Shown in pieces: positions 22,211 to 35,120 of a stretch of DNA of 64,000 nt (position 1 is its first letter; every line of letters starts with the position of its first letter). The stretch is from contig NW_023501045.1 of assembly GCF_014066305.1 (NCBI RefSeq), forward strand, positions 166,001 to 230,000, in the 5' to 3' direction. A program made the position numbers and the translations under genes. Source of the stretch: Letharia columbiana (lineage: Eukaryota > Ascomycota > Lecanoromycetes > Lecanorales > Parmeliaceae). A model generated the notes under the pieces. It did not search any database. It was not told where the DNA came from and saw only the letters and a list, made by a program, of their open reading frames with translations.

Positions 22211-22290
22211 ATGATTATTAAAGGTTTGTATATCAAAAAATTTCTCCTAAAAAAGTAAAAAAATAAAAAAAAAAAAATAAAAATAAAAAA
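21855..22290. repeat. Homopolymer block 1, probable consensus error
   Basis: Runs of A up to about 50 nt, plus T, G and C runs, replace mixed sequence. Landmarks align with the clean copy at 24060-24605: cacccttctt, ggggggccc, gtggtgtgcac and the exit aaaaagacatcggacgg appear in the same order as cctacccttct, ggggccctc, ggtgtgcatcc and aacaagacatcggacgg. This suggests one base was over-called repeatedly rather than a natural tract. Confidence 0.6.
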
Positions 22291-22479
22291 AGACATCGGA
22301 CGGTTTCAATTCGTCCAAATATGCATCGTCCGATAGGTGACCCTTGCCTGCAGAGGTTCAATTGGCTGTGATCGTCGCAGTAGATCCTCCTCTTGTGTCG
22401 TTATTGCAGTGATGTATTATATCAACGCAGTGGGGATGACAGGCCAAGTTGCAGTGGTGTTCTCCGCTTGCTGAGTGGC

Positions 22480-22930
22480 GATCTGACGTGGGATCGTAGA
22501 GAGCAGGCCTGTGTTCTTGGTGCTGGGGGCCTTGCTGTCGCTTGGTTTCTCCACAGTGTTCTCCGCATTTGCCTGCTGCAGTGGTTCCTCCTCTTACTGA
22601 GTATCGGGCTGGTGTGAGATCGTGGAGAGCAGGTCTGTTGTGTCACTGCTGCTGCTGACTGTCTCCGCAATGTTCTCCGCATTTGCCTGCTGCAGTGGTT
22701 CCTCCTCTTACTGAGTATCGGGCTGGTGTGAGATCGTGGAGAGCAGGTCTGTTGTGTCACTGCTGCTGCTGACTGTCTCCGCAATGTTCTCCGCATTTGC
22801 CTGCTGCAGTGGTCCCTCCTCTTGCTCAACTGAGTGCTCTGGCTGAGTGGCTGACTGAGTGGATGACTGAGTGGATTAGTGTGAGACTGTGGAGAGTAGA
22901 CCTGTTGTGTCACTGCTGCTGCTGACTATC
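22480..22930. repeat. 114-bp tandem minisatellite (copy A)
   Basis: The segment ggtgtgagatcgtggagagc recurs at 22611 and 22725, an exact 114-bp period, with further diverged units on both sides. Each unit contains ctgctgctgctgactgtctc and tctccgcatttgcctgctgc. Long open frames on the minus strand are Ser/Arg-rich by-products of the repeat and not genes. Confidence 0.75.
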
Positions 22931-23254
22931 TCCGCAAAATTCTTCGTACTGCATTACTCCTCTTGTTGAGTGATTGGCTGAGTGACATGCTGAGTGGCTG
23001 GCTGAATGGCTCGTAAAGAGCATATGACGTGGGATCTTGGAGAGCTGAGCCGTGTTCTTGATGATGGTGGCCATGTTGTCGCTTGGTTTCTCCGCAGTGT
23101 TCTCCGCATCCGCCTGTTGTAGTGACTCCTCCTCTTATTCGTCTGGTTGGCTGCTTGGGGTAGGATAATTTTTTGCTTTGTCCAAATAAGCAGTTACACT
23201 AAGACCTAATCAGGTAATCGAGCTTTTAAATCAGTGATTTAACAAATCCGATTA

Positions 23255-23950
23255 GCTTCCGCGCGGCCGCTAGCCGCATAAGGTATACTCGTAAACCCCA
23301 CATATACCCGGAGTAGGGCCGAAAGAGGTAGGGCTACACGAGGCGGACAGCGAGGTAGTCGACAGCGAGGACGTGGTACGCCAGCCTACATGCAGGGTAA
23401 CGAGACCATATTTGGTACTTTTCAGCTGCAGGAAGGCCAGGTGGCCAATAGGTAGTGGATATTCGAGTACGATAGGCGTATTTCTAGTAGCAACGAGAGA
23501 GGGTAGCCAGCCAATCAACAGTCCAAAGACCTCACCATTCGACGATTTCAAACCGTCTGATCTTTTAGACTTTATCAGGAGAGGTCTGAGAAGGCTTGCC
23601 TTGCTACCACCACCAGGGGGTGCAAAAAGTCATTGGGCAAACTAGACCGAATTTGGACGTAGAGATTTCTCTAGAAGAAATCCAGAAACGGATCAATGAG
23701 ATGCCGGAACGCTATGTATGGCTTATAAATAACGGTGGTAAGGGCATTAAATCAGCTACTTGGTGATCTGGTAGTGATAGAATAACAGAAATGTAGCCAA
23801 GTTAGCCTGGAGAAGCTATGTCCAAATGCAGCCTAGTTTGCCCAATGACTTTTTCCCTGCCCCCCCGGGCCCCCCAAGAGTCTCGGCAATATTCCCCAGG
23901 AAGCTATGTGCGAGGTTTATACCTTATGCGGCTAGCGGCCGCGCGGAAGC
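23255..23950. mobile_element. 696-bp TTA-flanked inverted-repeat element (PIF/Harbinger-type MITE candidate)
   Basis: The 33-bp left end (23255-23287, beginning GCTTCCGCGCGGCCGCTAGC) has an exact reverse-complement copy at 23918-23950. TTA flanks both sides (23252-23254 and 23951-23953). Three-base TWA target duplications are typical of PIF/Harbinger elements. No full transposase is encoded, so it is a non-autonomous derivative. A second, mariner-like inverted-repeat unit sits inside it. Confidence 0.6.
23624..23854 (+). mobile_element. Nested Tc1/mariner-like remnant
   Basis: A 22-bp perfect inverted repeat (23624-23645, AAAAAGTCATTGGGCAAACT..., and 23833-23854) encloses a short frame reading E-I-S-L-E-E-I-Q-K-R-I-N-E-M-P-E-R-Y. 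This resembles the C-terminal tail of fungal Tc1/mariner-like (IS630 superfamily) transposases, so it looks like an internal-deletion derivative keeping only the transposase tail. The family match rests on pattern memory. Confidence 0.4.
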
Positions 23951-24789
23951 TTATCGAATTTGGGGAGGGTGTACATGTATTAAAAGTATGGTTGGGAGTA
24001 TTTAGTTCGTATTAGGTTCGAGGTTGTTCCTAATGGCGCTGGTACAATAGACAGGTTTAGCAACGAATTTCAAAAGAATGATTCAAAGCGGGAACAGCCC
24101 TACCCTTCTACCGCTAACCCGATTAGGTAATATCACGGATTTCGGCGAAACCTTTACCGAAGAGTCACAAATCTCTTTGAATTTCACTTATTCTTCTTCT
24201 TTCACCACATATATACCTCATGAACTCCTCCAATGATGGGGCCCTCGTTGCGACGACCTTTACAGTCATATTGCTAGGCTATTAGGCTGTGATCGCCACT
24301 ACATCACGTTATAGATATATCCCCCCAGTGAAGTACGAGCAGACCGATGTTAAGGAGTCATTGTGATTTGACTTATATATGCGTGTGATGTAAAAGATGT
24401 TGATTAATCTATGTGCCCGCAGGCATCTCATAATAATTGCCCACAAAAAATAGAGAAATGCCATGTCCTCATGGCAAGAAGTATGCATGCATAGTTTTTC
24501 GAATGCCGGAAAGAAATGGAGACACCGGGCTAATTAGTGGTGTGCATCCCACGAAATCTCCTGCTGGAATGAAAACTTTCGAATAATGAAATGGCTGTCG
24601 AAACAAGACATCGGACGGTTTCAATTCGTCCAAATATGCATCGTCCGATAGATGACCCCTGCCTGCAGAGGTTTAATTGGCTGTGATCGACGTAGTAGAT
24701 CCTTCTCTTGTGTGCTTATTGCAGTGATGTATTACAATGTGATATTGCCTAGGCACGCGGAGATAGCAGGCTAAATTGTAGTGTCGTTC

Positions 24790-25890
24790 TCCGCCTGCTG
24801 AGTGGTGATTTGATGTGGGATTGTGGAGAGTATATGACGTGGGATCTTGGAGAGCTGAGCTGTGTTCTTGATGATGGTGGCTTTATTGTCGCTTGGTTTC
24901 TCCGCAGTATTCTCCGCATTTGCCTGCTGCGGTGGTCCCTCCTCTTGCTTAACTGAGTGCTCTGGCTAAGTGGCTGACTGAGTGAATAACTGAGTGGATT
25001 GATATGAGACTGTGGAGAGTAGACCTGTTGTGTCACTGCTGCTGCTGACTATCTCCGCAAAATTCTCCGTACTGCATTGCTCCTCCTCTTGTTGAGTGAT
25101 TGGCTGAGTGACTGGCTGAGTAGCTGACTGAGTGGATTGGTGTGAGATCGTGGAGAGCAGGCCTGTTGTGTCACTGCTGCTGCTGACTGTCTCCGCAATG
25201 TTCTCCGCATTTGCCTGCTGCAGTGGTTCCTCCTCTTGCTCAACTGAGTGCTCTGGCTAAATGGCTGACTGAGTGGATAACTGAGTGGATTGATGTGAGA
25301 CTGTGGAGAGTAGACCTGTTGTGTCACTGCTGCTGCTGGCTATCTCCGCAATGTTCTCCGCATTTGCCTGCTGCAGTGGTTCCTCCTCTTACTGAGTATC
25401 GGGCTGGTGTGAGATCGTGGAGAGCAGGTCTGTTGTGTTACTGCTGCTGCAATTCTCTCCGTAGTGCATTATTCCTCCTCTTGCAGAATATCAGACTGAG
25501 TGACTGGCTGAGTAGCTGACTGAGTGGATTGGTGTGAGATCGTGGAGAGCAGGTCTGTTGTGTCACCGCTGCTGCTGACTGTCTCCGCAATGTTCTCCGC
25601 ATTTGCCTGCTGCAGTGGTTCCTCCTCTTGCTCAACTGAGTGCTCTGGGGCTAAGAGTGGCTAATGGAGTGGAATCTGACTGAGTGTTGATAGCTGAGTG
25701 GATTTGAACATGAGACTGTGGAGAGTAGACCTGTTGTTTTACTGCTGCTGCAATTCTCTCCGTAGTGCATTATTCCTCCTCTTGCAGAATATCAGACTGA
25801 GTGACTGGCTGAGTAGCTGACTGAGTGGATTGGTGTGAGACCGTGGAGAGTAGAGCTGTTGTGTCACTGCTGCTGCTATCTATCTCCGCA
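24790..25890. repeat. Variable minisatellite (copy B)
   Basis: About eight units related to the 114-bp repeat of copy A occur here, but with variable spacers containing short ctgagtgg/gctgactgagtgga motifs, so unit length varies. Shared cores are tgtcactgctgctgctgact, tctccgca and ctcctcttgc. Confidence 0.65.
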
Positions 25891-25950
25891 ATCCCAATTT
25901 TGTATGTCGAAATAAGCAGTTACGCTAACGCCGTATAGGGCAACTTTGCA

Positions 25951-25989
25951 ATTGAATCACTGTTTTATAATATAAAACAGTGATTCAAT
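25951..25989. other. Perfect 18-bp hairpin
   Basis: ATTGAATCACTGTTTTAT (25951-25968) and its exact reverse complement (25972-25989) are separated by 3 nt. It lies inside copy B near its right end. Part of the arm (aatcagtgattt) also appears at 23230-23241 in copy A. Confidence 0.7.
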
Positions 25990-26181
25990 TTGTGGGTGAT
26001 CGACGAGGCTAATAACTACTCTATATGGTTAGCCTATTGGATTATTACCCTTTTCGTTTTGAATCATTCTTTTGAATCACATTGCTAAACCTGTCTAATG
26101 GTGTTGCGGTGCTTTTTTTTTTTGGCAGGCCCAATAACCACAGGTTTTAAAGTTCCGTCGAGCGGTATTGGGGAGGGCTTA

Positions 26182-26193
26182 GGTTCGAAACCC
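26182..26193 (+). other. tRNA-like B-box motif (GGTTCGAAACCC)
   Basis: GGTTCGAAACC matches the RNA polymerase III internal B box and the T-arm of tRNAs. Upstream (26100-26180) there is no convincing A box or acceptor stem, and the sequence borders homopolymer block 2. It may be a damaged tRNA gene or a tRNA-derived SINE fragment. Confidence 0.2.
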
Positions 26194-26218
26194 GTGCGAC
26201 CCATTAATTTGTGAAGAA

Positions 26219-26407
26219 AAATGTTCCCCTTTTGTTAAAACCGGGGGGGGGAAACCTTGTTGTTGTGGGGGGGGGGGGGGGAAGTATTTATTTTTTATAA
26301 GGTTTTTTTTTTAAGGGGGGGGAAAAAAAGGGGGGGGGGTTTTTTTTTTTTTTAAAAAGGAATAAAAAAAAAAAAAAAAGGGGGTTAATTTATTTTTTAA
26401 TAATTAA

Positions 26408-26451
<44 letters not shown>

Positions 26452-26577
26452 AAAAAAATTAATTGTTTTTATTTTTTTTTTTTTTTTTTAATTTTAAATT
26501 AAATATAAAAAAACACCTAAACCCCCCTACTCCTTTTTTTTTTTTTTTAAAAAAAACCCAAAAAAAAAAAAAAAACC

Positions 26578-26613
<36 letters not shown>

Positions 26614-26700
26614 AAAAAAAAAGAAAAAAAGGGAAAGAACCCACAAAAAAAAAAAAAACCAACCCCCCCACAAAAAAAAAAAAAAAAGCCAGGCCCAAAG

Positions 26701-26741
<41 letters not shown>
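26219..26741. repeat. Homopolymer block 2, probable consensus error
   Basis: Long runs of G, T and A (for example a 14-nt G run near 26268 and a 40-nt A run near 26415 and 26705) replace mixed sequence. The style matches block 1. Lys- or Phe-only open frames here are artefacts of the runs. Confidence 0.6.
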
Positions 26742-26743
<2 letters not shown>

Positions 26744-27845
26744 ACTGAGCTTTGTTGAAGCCGCTGAGAAGGAGCAAAGGTGGGAAAAGGAGATTGGAAG
26801 ATCTGTCGATGCAAGACAGTCTGAAGGCCAGGTCGAAGGTTCGTGACAATGCCAGGGGGCCTGAACGTACGCTCAGTGTCAACGCGTACCTGTGTTTGAC
26901 GTAATTGATGATATACCAGTATCCACGGTATGTCAAATTCAGAGCACAAGCAAGATCTGATTCTCTCGTTCCAGTAGGTTGTGTACTATGTTAGTTACTC
27001 TGTATGTAACCGCATTGTCTCTCGTACCAGTCGGGAGAGCGCGCCGATGGGTAATAACACGATCTACAAGTTTTGAGCTACTGTCACAGCTCACTTTAAT
27101 TCCAAGGATCTCCTTCCATTCTGCTGAGTGTAGATGTGTGGGCTCTGGGTCGGGTTGGACTAGGATGACATCAGCCAGAGATCGTTGCAGGGACCAATTC
27201 CACAGCTCTACGAAGACATGGAGGTCCAACAAACATGGTCAAGGTCCACGAGCTTGCGGTCTCATGCGCTGTCTCCACTCTCTTTGGCATCCATCCTGCC
27301 CAGTGACCAGTCTGCCTTGCCAAATGTGACCTGGCTATGGACGTCATCGTGGTCATCAGAAGCAATCATGGCTGGTGTCTAACGTTCTGGCGCTCATCAT
27401 TCGTGTCTCCTCTCAGGCTTAAAAGTCTCAGCCAGATCCCACAGGTCTCTCTCGAACCAGACAGCTCGACCTCTACAAATCTCTCCCATTGCCTATCCAC
27501 CGTCTCTCGTATGGTTCCTTCATGTATCATATACAGCTCCTACTCGTTCCCACGCATCTGATTCGCCAAAAAGCTTCCATTGATAGTCCTCGCAGCCTTC
27601 CCGGACATAGCCACCGCACTGGACCCGAGCCTTCTGGTCGGGAAGCCATTTGATCCCTGGCATATTATAAGGATCGCGACGCTGGTCAAGAGATTCGATG
27701 AGACCTTCGCCCACGTAGCCAGGCAAGACGGCATTTATGGCAGTGGCATGGATCCTGAAAACACAACGCCTAATAAGGCATACACCACCTGTCCTCCCAA
27801 GTACACTCACTTTTGAAAACAATGTATGGCCCTCTTGATGTCTAG
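26742..27845. other. Unassigned normal-composition island
   Basis: Mixed-composition DNA between two homopolymer blocks. Minus-strand frames at 26939-27232 (C-D-S-S-S-K-L-V-D-R-V-I) and 27520-27891 (P-G-I-K-W-L-P-D-Q-K-A-R-V) look protein-like, but they are in different frames and have no domain I know. They may be exons of one minus-strand gene, with block 2 cutting it. Confidence 0.3.
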
Positions 27846-28265
27846 ATTTCGGAAAGAGGGATTTCACCAACAGCTGGGCAGTGTGCTGCAATCTGCCATG
27901 TCAATGTGCAGTGGTTCTGCGGTCGAGAAGTGGCTTTCGCCAACAGTTACGCCAACCACAAGGTCTACAGCTCTCCTTACAGCATATCATGCAAAGTTTT
28001 GCCGAACCCTCGTTTCAGCGACTGCTCTCGGACGGAGGACCCATGCGCGATAACGAATACCAAGACCACGACCGCGACCGCGACCGCGATCGCGACCATC
28101 AATTACTCGTTCTCTGCCACGTTTGGGAAGCGGGACGAACACGGTGTACAGAAAAGGGATGCGACAGATAAGGTGCTTGCTACTTTCAACACCGGCGCCA
28201 CATACAGCTATGGTACCCCAAAAGGAGAATGCGGTCGCAACTTCAAACACAAACCAAACAAAACC
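27846..28265 (+). CDS. Possible 3' exon of a secreted-type protein, cut by a homopolymer block
   Basis: An open frame follows an acceptor-like TAG (27843-27845) and has no upstream ATG in frame, so it is at best an internal exon. It contains C-H-V-N-V-Q-W-F-C-G, several further cysteines, a Thr/Ala repeat from a GACCGC-type hexanucleotide repeat (about 28065-28095), and T-F-N-T-G-A-T-Y-S-Y-G-T. It then enters the poly-A block at 28268. I do not recognise it. Confidence 0.22.
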
Positions 28266-28267
28266 CA

Positions 28268-29058
<791 letters not shown>

Positions 29059-29099
29059 AAATTTTAAAAATAATAAATAATATATAAATATATTTATTT

Positions 29100-32000
29100 T
29101 TCTAATTCTATATTACTATATAACTCTAAAACTCTTTAAATCTAATAATTCTAATTCTTCTACTCTTTTTAAAGATAGCGATTTAAAATTAATATAATAA
29201 TTATTATTAGAGTATAGTCTTAACATTTATAAAATAAGTCGTCGTTTCGTTAATATAATATTAAATTAAAATATAATTATAATATAATTAAAGATATTAA
29301 GACGTATTATAAACTCTAATAAAGAGATCTTTACGCTATTTATAGATAATAATTTAATAAAGAAATTAAGTAGTAGTAATAATAATAATATTATTATTTA
29401 TAATTAGAAGAGTATCTTTAATAAGAAGCGAGATATTAATAAATAGATTAATAAATCTATTTATATTCTAATCGATAAAGTAGAGTATATTATTTATCGC
29501 TAAAAAATATTTATATAAGAATATTATCTTTAATCTTTAAAAGCGGAAATTATTTTATTTAAATAAGATAAAATATTTATAAATCGTAGTCGTAATAGCG
29601 GTAATAATATATTAAGATTATTAGCGACTTTAGAAATAAAGAGAATTATAAATAATATTAATTTTAAATATAATAATATTATTTAACGATCTCGAAAAAT
29701 AATTTAATTAGAGAAATTACTAATTTATTATAAAGAAGAGTATTTAAGAGTATTAAGCTCTAATATAAGAGATAAATAAGATGTTTCGTCTAATTTCGAA
29801 AAACTTTTTTATTAAAAAGAATAAGATTCTTTAACTCTATTAATCTTTTAATAATAATTAAAAAGAATTATAGATTAATAAGAAGAATAGATTTTCGAAT
29901 TATAACTATATATAATAGAAGTTTATTAACTTTCTATTAAATTAAATTAAAGACTTAATAAATCGCGGATTTAATATTATCTAAGCGTATATAAATACTA
30001 ATTAAAGATAAAATTAAACTATATATTAATTTAATAATTATCTTTAATCGCTAAAAGTCTAAATAGATCTTCTATATTAAGAATTAATAAGTATATTACT
30101 TATTTATAAAGCTTTATATAAATCTTCGCTATTAGCTAATTAATATTTAAATTATATTAATTAAGCGAGATAAGCTTTTAACGCTTATAATACGCTTAAA
30201 GAATAATAATTAAAAGTAAGAATCTTTTAGAGAATATAAAGTAAATAGTATTTCTAATTTATAAGAGAGTTAATAGCGAGAAAATTAAAATTCTTAATAT
30301 AAGAAATCGTAGTTATCGCGTAGATAAAACGACTTCGATTTAAAAGATAAACGACTTCGAGATTATAAGTTTAAGAATAAATTTAAGAATAATAAGTTTT
30401 ATTTAAATAGTATAAAATATTATAATTATAAAGAAAAAGACTATTACGTTAATATCTATATTAGATCGAAAAAATAAAAAATAAAAAATCTTAATAGTAT
30501 ATCGATTAATTTAATTAATAATTATAAGCTTTATATAGTCGACTTAATAAGAAAAAAGAAATTCTTATTAAAGACTTTATAACGATAAAAATAAAAATAG
30601 AAGTAATATTTATTCTATCGTTAATCTACGAAAAAAGAGTACTTTTAAATAATTAAGACGAGTTATAAACTCTTATTAAAATTTATTTTAATAATAATAT
30701 AGAGATAAATATAATAAACTAGCGTTTTACGATTAAGTAGAATCTAATAAAGATTAATAATTTCTTATTAAAACTTATATAAATAAATGAAAAATTAACT
30801 TATTATTATAGTATCTATTTAATTATCTATTATTTATAAGATAGTTAAAAGCGTATTAAGCGCTATAAATATATTTTTTATTTTATTAATAAGAAAGATT
30901 TCTTAATAATTTTAGATCTTTCGATTTTAATTAATAAGCGAATTAAGATAAATATAAAAGATCGAATCTAGCGTTTCGACGTTAAAAAGTAATTACTTAA
31001 GATTCTAATATTATAATAATTCGCGAACGTCTTAAAGAGATATAAAATTATTTATATATTAGTTATAGTCGAAATAGTAGTTATAAATAGAGAATATAAA
31101 ATTAACGCGTTTAAAATATAGAGTATTTATATAGATAGCGTAGAGATTATTTTTAAACTTTCTAATAAATTAAAAAAATATAAAGATATATTCTTATTAA
31201 AAGAAGTAAATCGATTATTATTATATAAGAGTCGCGATTATACTATTAAAACTATAGTAAAGTTATTATTTAGTTTATTATATAATTTATTTAATATAAA
31301 GTTAGTAATATTAAGAATTTATCTTAATAAAGCTCTTAGCGAAGAATTAAATTAGATATTTTATAAGTTTAATAGAAGCTTTAATTCTATTTTATTTTAA
31401 AAAAGAATAAAGGTTTATATTTATATATTAATTATTATAAATTAAATAAGATAATTATTAAAAATTAATATTTCTTATTCTTAATTAGCGAGACGCTTAA
31501 TCGCTTAAATAATTTTAAGCGATATATTAAATTTAATTTAAAGAATACTTATTATTATATATAAATTTATAAAGATAATAAGTAAAAGATAGCGTTTTAT
31601 ATATATTATAAATACTTAAAATATTTAATAATATTATTCGATTTAATTAATATCTTAATAATCTTTTAAGCTTATATTAATAAGACTTTAATTAAACTAG
31701 TTAACTAGTTTTATATAATATATTTAAATAATATTCTTATCTACTTTAATATAAAGAAGAAGTATTTAAATTATATAAGATAAGTATTTAATTAATTTAA
31801 ACGATATAGTTTTTATATAAATTTAAAGAAATACGAGTTTTTCGTTATAGAAGTAGAATTTCTTAGCTTTATAATATTTATTATTAGTATTATTATAGAT
31901 AAATATAGAGTTATTATAATCTAAGAGTAGCTAAAATTAAAAGACTATTATAATATATAAGCTTTTCTAGAATTTATAAATTTCTATCGAAGATTTATTT

Positions 32001-35000
32001 ACTACTATTCTTAGATTATAGACTTTTTAATAGAACTTCTTAGAAGAAGCGAAAAAGATATTAAGTTAGAATTATTTCTATAGCTTAAAATTATAAAGTA
32101 TATATTTAAGAAGCTAAAGAGCGTCTTTATAATTATATCTCTTCTTAAATATTTCGACTTTTAACTTTTAATTCGAATTGAAATTAATATTTCGTTATTC
32201 GCTATAATAAGTATATTAATCTAGCTATATATAAATAGATAATAATATTTAATCGCTTTTTATTCGAGAAAGATAATTAATATAGAGTATAATTATAAAA
32301 TATACGATTAAGAACTTTTTATAATTATTATAATATTTAAGTATTAACGCTATTATCTAAGAAGAAATTTTTACTCTATTAAAATTCTTATTAATTATAA
32401 TAATTTAAAGTATTTTATAAAATAATCGATATTAAATAATAGATAAGCTCGCTAAATAATAAAACCCTCTCTATATAATTTCTTAATTTCGTATAGATTA
32501 GATAAGATAAATTCTTATTAATACCGTCTTTAAGATACTCTAATTATAAAGACAAAAACGAATTAATTAATAAGCTTCTCTTCTACGTTATAGTAGAAAC
32601 TAGCTAGAATTAAAAGTCTTTTAAATTCTTATTTTAGCTATTATTAAGATAGCTTATAAAGATAATATAGGCTATATATATAGAAAATATAATTTTAATA
32701 GTAAATATCTCGTTATATTAAATAGTCTAAATATAAATAAGAGTTCTTTAAATACTAGTTCTTAGAAAGAAGTATTTATAAAAAAGATAATATTTAAGAA
32801 TTTAATAACTATTATAATATAAGAAACCTACTTAAATGTAGTATATTCTTTTAAGATTTAGAGAATTTTAATCTTTAATAAGAGGGAGCTTAAGTAAGAT
32901 ATTTACTTAATATATTTATAACGTAGCTAATAAGCGACTTAACTTTATTATTAGAACTACTAATTATAAATAACTTATTTTATATTTAATTATTAAAGTA
33001 CTAGTAATTAGCGAAACGATATATAATATAAATAATAAGTCTATTTATAAACTTATAAAGGTACTTTAATAAGAGAACACTCTTATTAAATAGTATAAAG
33101 CTAATAAGATATCAAATAAGCGAATATAAAACGATCGATAATTAGACTTAAGATAGTTAGAGGCTATTAAAATATAATAATAAATTATATATATTTAAGA
33201 AAGGCTTAATTTAAGAAGAGCTATTAAAACGCTATTATAACGATCTTATAATTAAGTATTTCGATATTAATAAGATATTCGAGTTAATAAATAAAAAATA
33301 CTACTAGAATAGTATTCGCGTAGATATTAAAGAGTATATTAATATATATAATATATATTAGCGTATAAAGATAAAACGCTATCGTCTCTATAGTGAACTA
33401 GATACGCTTTCTTTATCTATAAATCTGAAAAGTGAATTTCCGTACGATTTCCGTCGGGTTCGTATTATAAGCACGATTTAGTCTATTAAGTAAACTTTAT
33501 CTATATCTAATTCTTTTCGCTAGTTCTATTAATTTAATAACTTTAAAAATTTTTAATAACTTTAAGAATTTTACGTAATATACTCTAATATACTTTAAAT
33601 ACTATTCTATATATATATAGTATTAATATATATTATTATTAATATATATATTATTATACGCTATATTAGAGTATTATTTACGCGACTAATTTTATTAAAT
33701 CGTTTAATTTCGTAGCTAAATTTAAGTTAACGTTAATACTTATCGTCGTAAAATCTCATTATCGTAACGTCAATTATTAGAACTTTTCTTTTTTTATATA
33801 TATTACTATTAAATTAATAGAACTAGTAAAAAAGATTAAAATAGTTACTAAATCGACGGAATTTAGATAGATTCTAATTAGATTTACTAATTCGACGAAT
33901 TTTATAATTTCCGCGATAAACGCGCGATTAGCAATTTCAAATTTTATAGAAACTTTTTAGATTTACAGATGTTTATTAATAAGACTATAAAAGAAAATTA
34001 TAATAAACTTTATTATAAACCTTTCTTCTAGTAAATATAAAGGCTATATTTATAACTTAATTCTTATAATAATTAATCGATATATTAAAATGCTAAGATA
34101 TATATTTATTAATAAGATAATTAACGTTATATAACTAAAAGAGTTATTTATAGAGAAAATTATTCTTCGATATAAAGTATTAGAAGATATTATTATAGAT
34201 TGAAGATCTATTTTTATAAATGCGTTTTAATTAGAAGTCTACTATTAATTATATATAAAATATAAACTAAGTATTATCTTTTATTTATAAATCGATAAAT
34301 AGACGAAGCGATAAAATTAGACTCTAGAATATTATCTAAAAGTATATTATTTAGAGCGATAAGATAATTAGATAGAGCTTCTATTAATCGTAGAATTTAT
34401 ATACTATTAAAGCGAGTATAAAATAATTAACTATAGTCTATTCTTCGCCATATACGAATATTAGCTAGAACTTAAATTAATTACTAAAAATAGTATTATT
34501 AAAGAGAGAGTATCTATAGCGAAAGAATATATTAAAAAAATCGATATAATTCGATAAAAGCTTATAAGACGTTAATAAAGCGTATAAAAAACGTAATCGA
34601 AGTCTTATAATAAGAATTATAAATTATAAAGATTTAATCGCGATAATCTTATTATACTTTTTATAAAGAATTTAAAGTAAAAGAGATTAAGTAAAAAGCT
34701 TTCTAATAAGCTAATTAATTCGTTTTATATTTAGAAATATATTAGAACGCAAGCGTATCGGCTATAGCTACCGCCCACCTATCAAATTCATCTTATTTTC
34801 TATATATTATTACTAGAATCATATAAACGAAGATTCGAAGATCTAGATATTTCTAAGTATCTTATTTTTAAACTAATAAAAGATAACGAAGAGTATCTAA
34901 TAAAATTTATATATAAAAAGCGTATAAGAAAGAGTAAGATAAAATATCTTATTTAATAAGAAGATTATTTTAAGAAGTATAATAAATAGCTTAATAAAGA

Positions 35001-35120
35001 AATTATAGAAAATATATAAAATCTAATTAATAAGTTTAATTAAGTATAGCTTATAAATACGAAAAGCGTAGAGTATAAATATCGAAAAAGAATTCGAAAA
35101 TTAACGATTTTAAAAAAAAT
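29100..35120 (+). mobile_element. RIP-degraded Ty3/gypsy chromovirus
   Basis: On the + strand the domain order gag - RT - RNase H - integrase - chromodomain can still be read through many TAA/TAG codons. A CCHC zinc knuckle with exact C-x2-C-x4-H-x4-C spacing lies at 30418-30459, with every Cys and the His now Tyr. The RT active site reads Y-L-N-N-I-L-I-Y (31721-31744) in place of Y-L-D-D. The RNase H region is about 32.15-32.45 kb. The integrase zinc domain is about 33.22-33.43 kb; the integrase core shows S-D-R-G converted to I-D-stop-R at about 34195-34206; a chromodomain-like end lies near 34.87-35.05 kb. All changes fit C-to-T on either strand. LTRs were not identified. Confidence 0.75.

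Larger units (their letters stand above)
21839..23254 (+). mobile_element. Truncated copy A of a 2-kb inverted-repeat element
   Basis: Its left end (ggttttagcag near 21843, then aaaagaaatgatttaaaacggg) is a degraded form of the left end of the clean copy at 24050. From about 22292 it matches 24608 onward closely (shared segment beginning agacatcggacggtttcaat). It then runs through the 114-bp minisatellite and a segment aaataagcagttac (23184-23197) also found at 25917. The right terminal repeat is not found, and the TTA-flanked element at 23255 is inserted at its right side. No transposase frame is visible. Confidence 0.5.
24050..26095. mobile_element. 2-kb inverted-repeat element, copy B
   Basis: The left end GACAGGTTTAGCAA (24050) is flanked by TA and matched at the right by its reverse complement TTGCTAAACCTGTC ending at 26095, again followed by TA. 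Similarity extends inward for about 40 bp (caaaagaatgattcaaa). TA flanks suggest a Tc1/mariner-like origin, but no transposase is recognisable. The interior holds a unique left part (24120-24605), the variable minisatellite (24790-25890) and an 18-bp hairpin near the right end. Confidence 0.5.

Noticed and set aside
22422..22913. 163-codon minus-strand frame with repeated R-R-N-H-C-S-R-Q-M-R-R
   Set aside because: Created by the 114-bp minisatellite; no non-repeat protein context and similar frames recur with every array.
25951..25989. Rho-independent-type terminator
   Set aside because: Eukaryotic context and location inside a transposable element; the hairpin is reported only as a structural feature.
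26459..26949. Lys-only and Phe-only open frames
   Set aside because: Products of homopolymer runs that are probably consensus errors.
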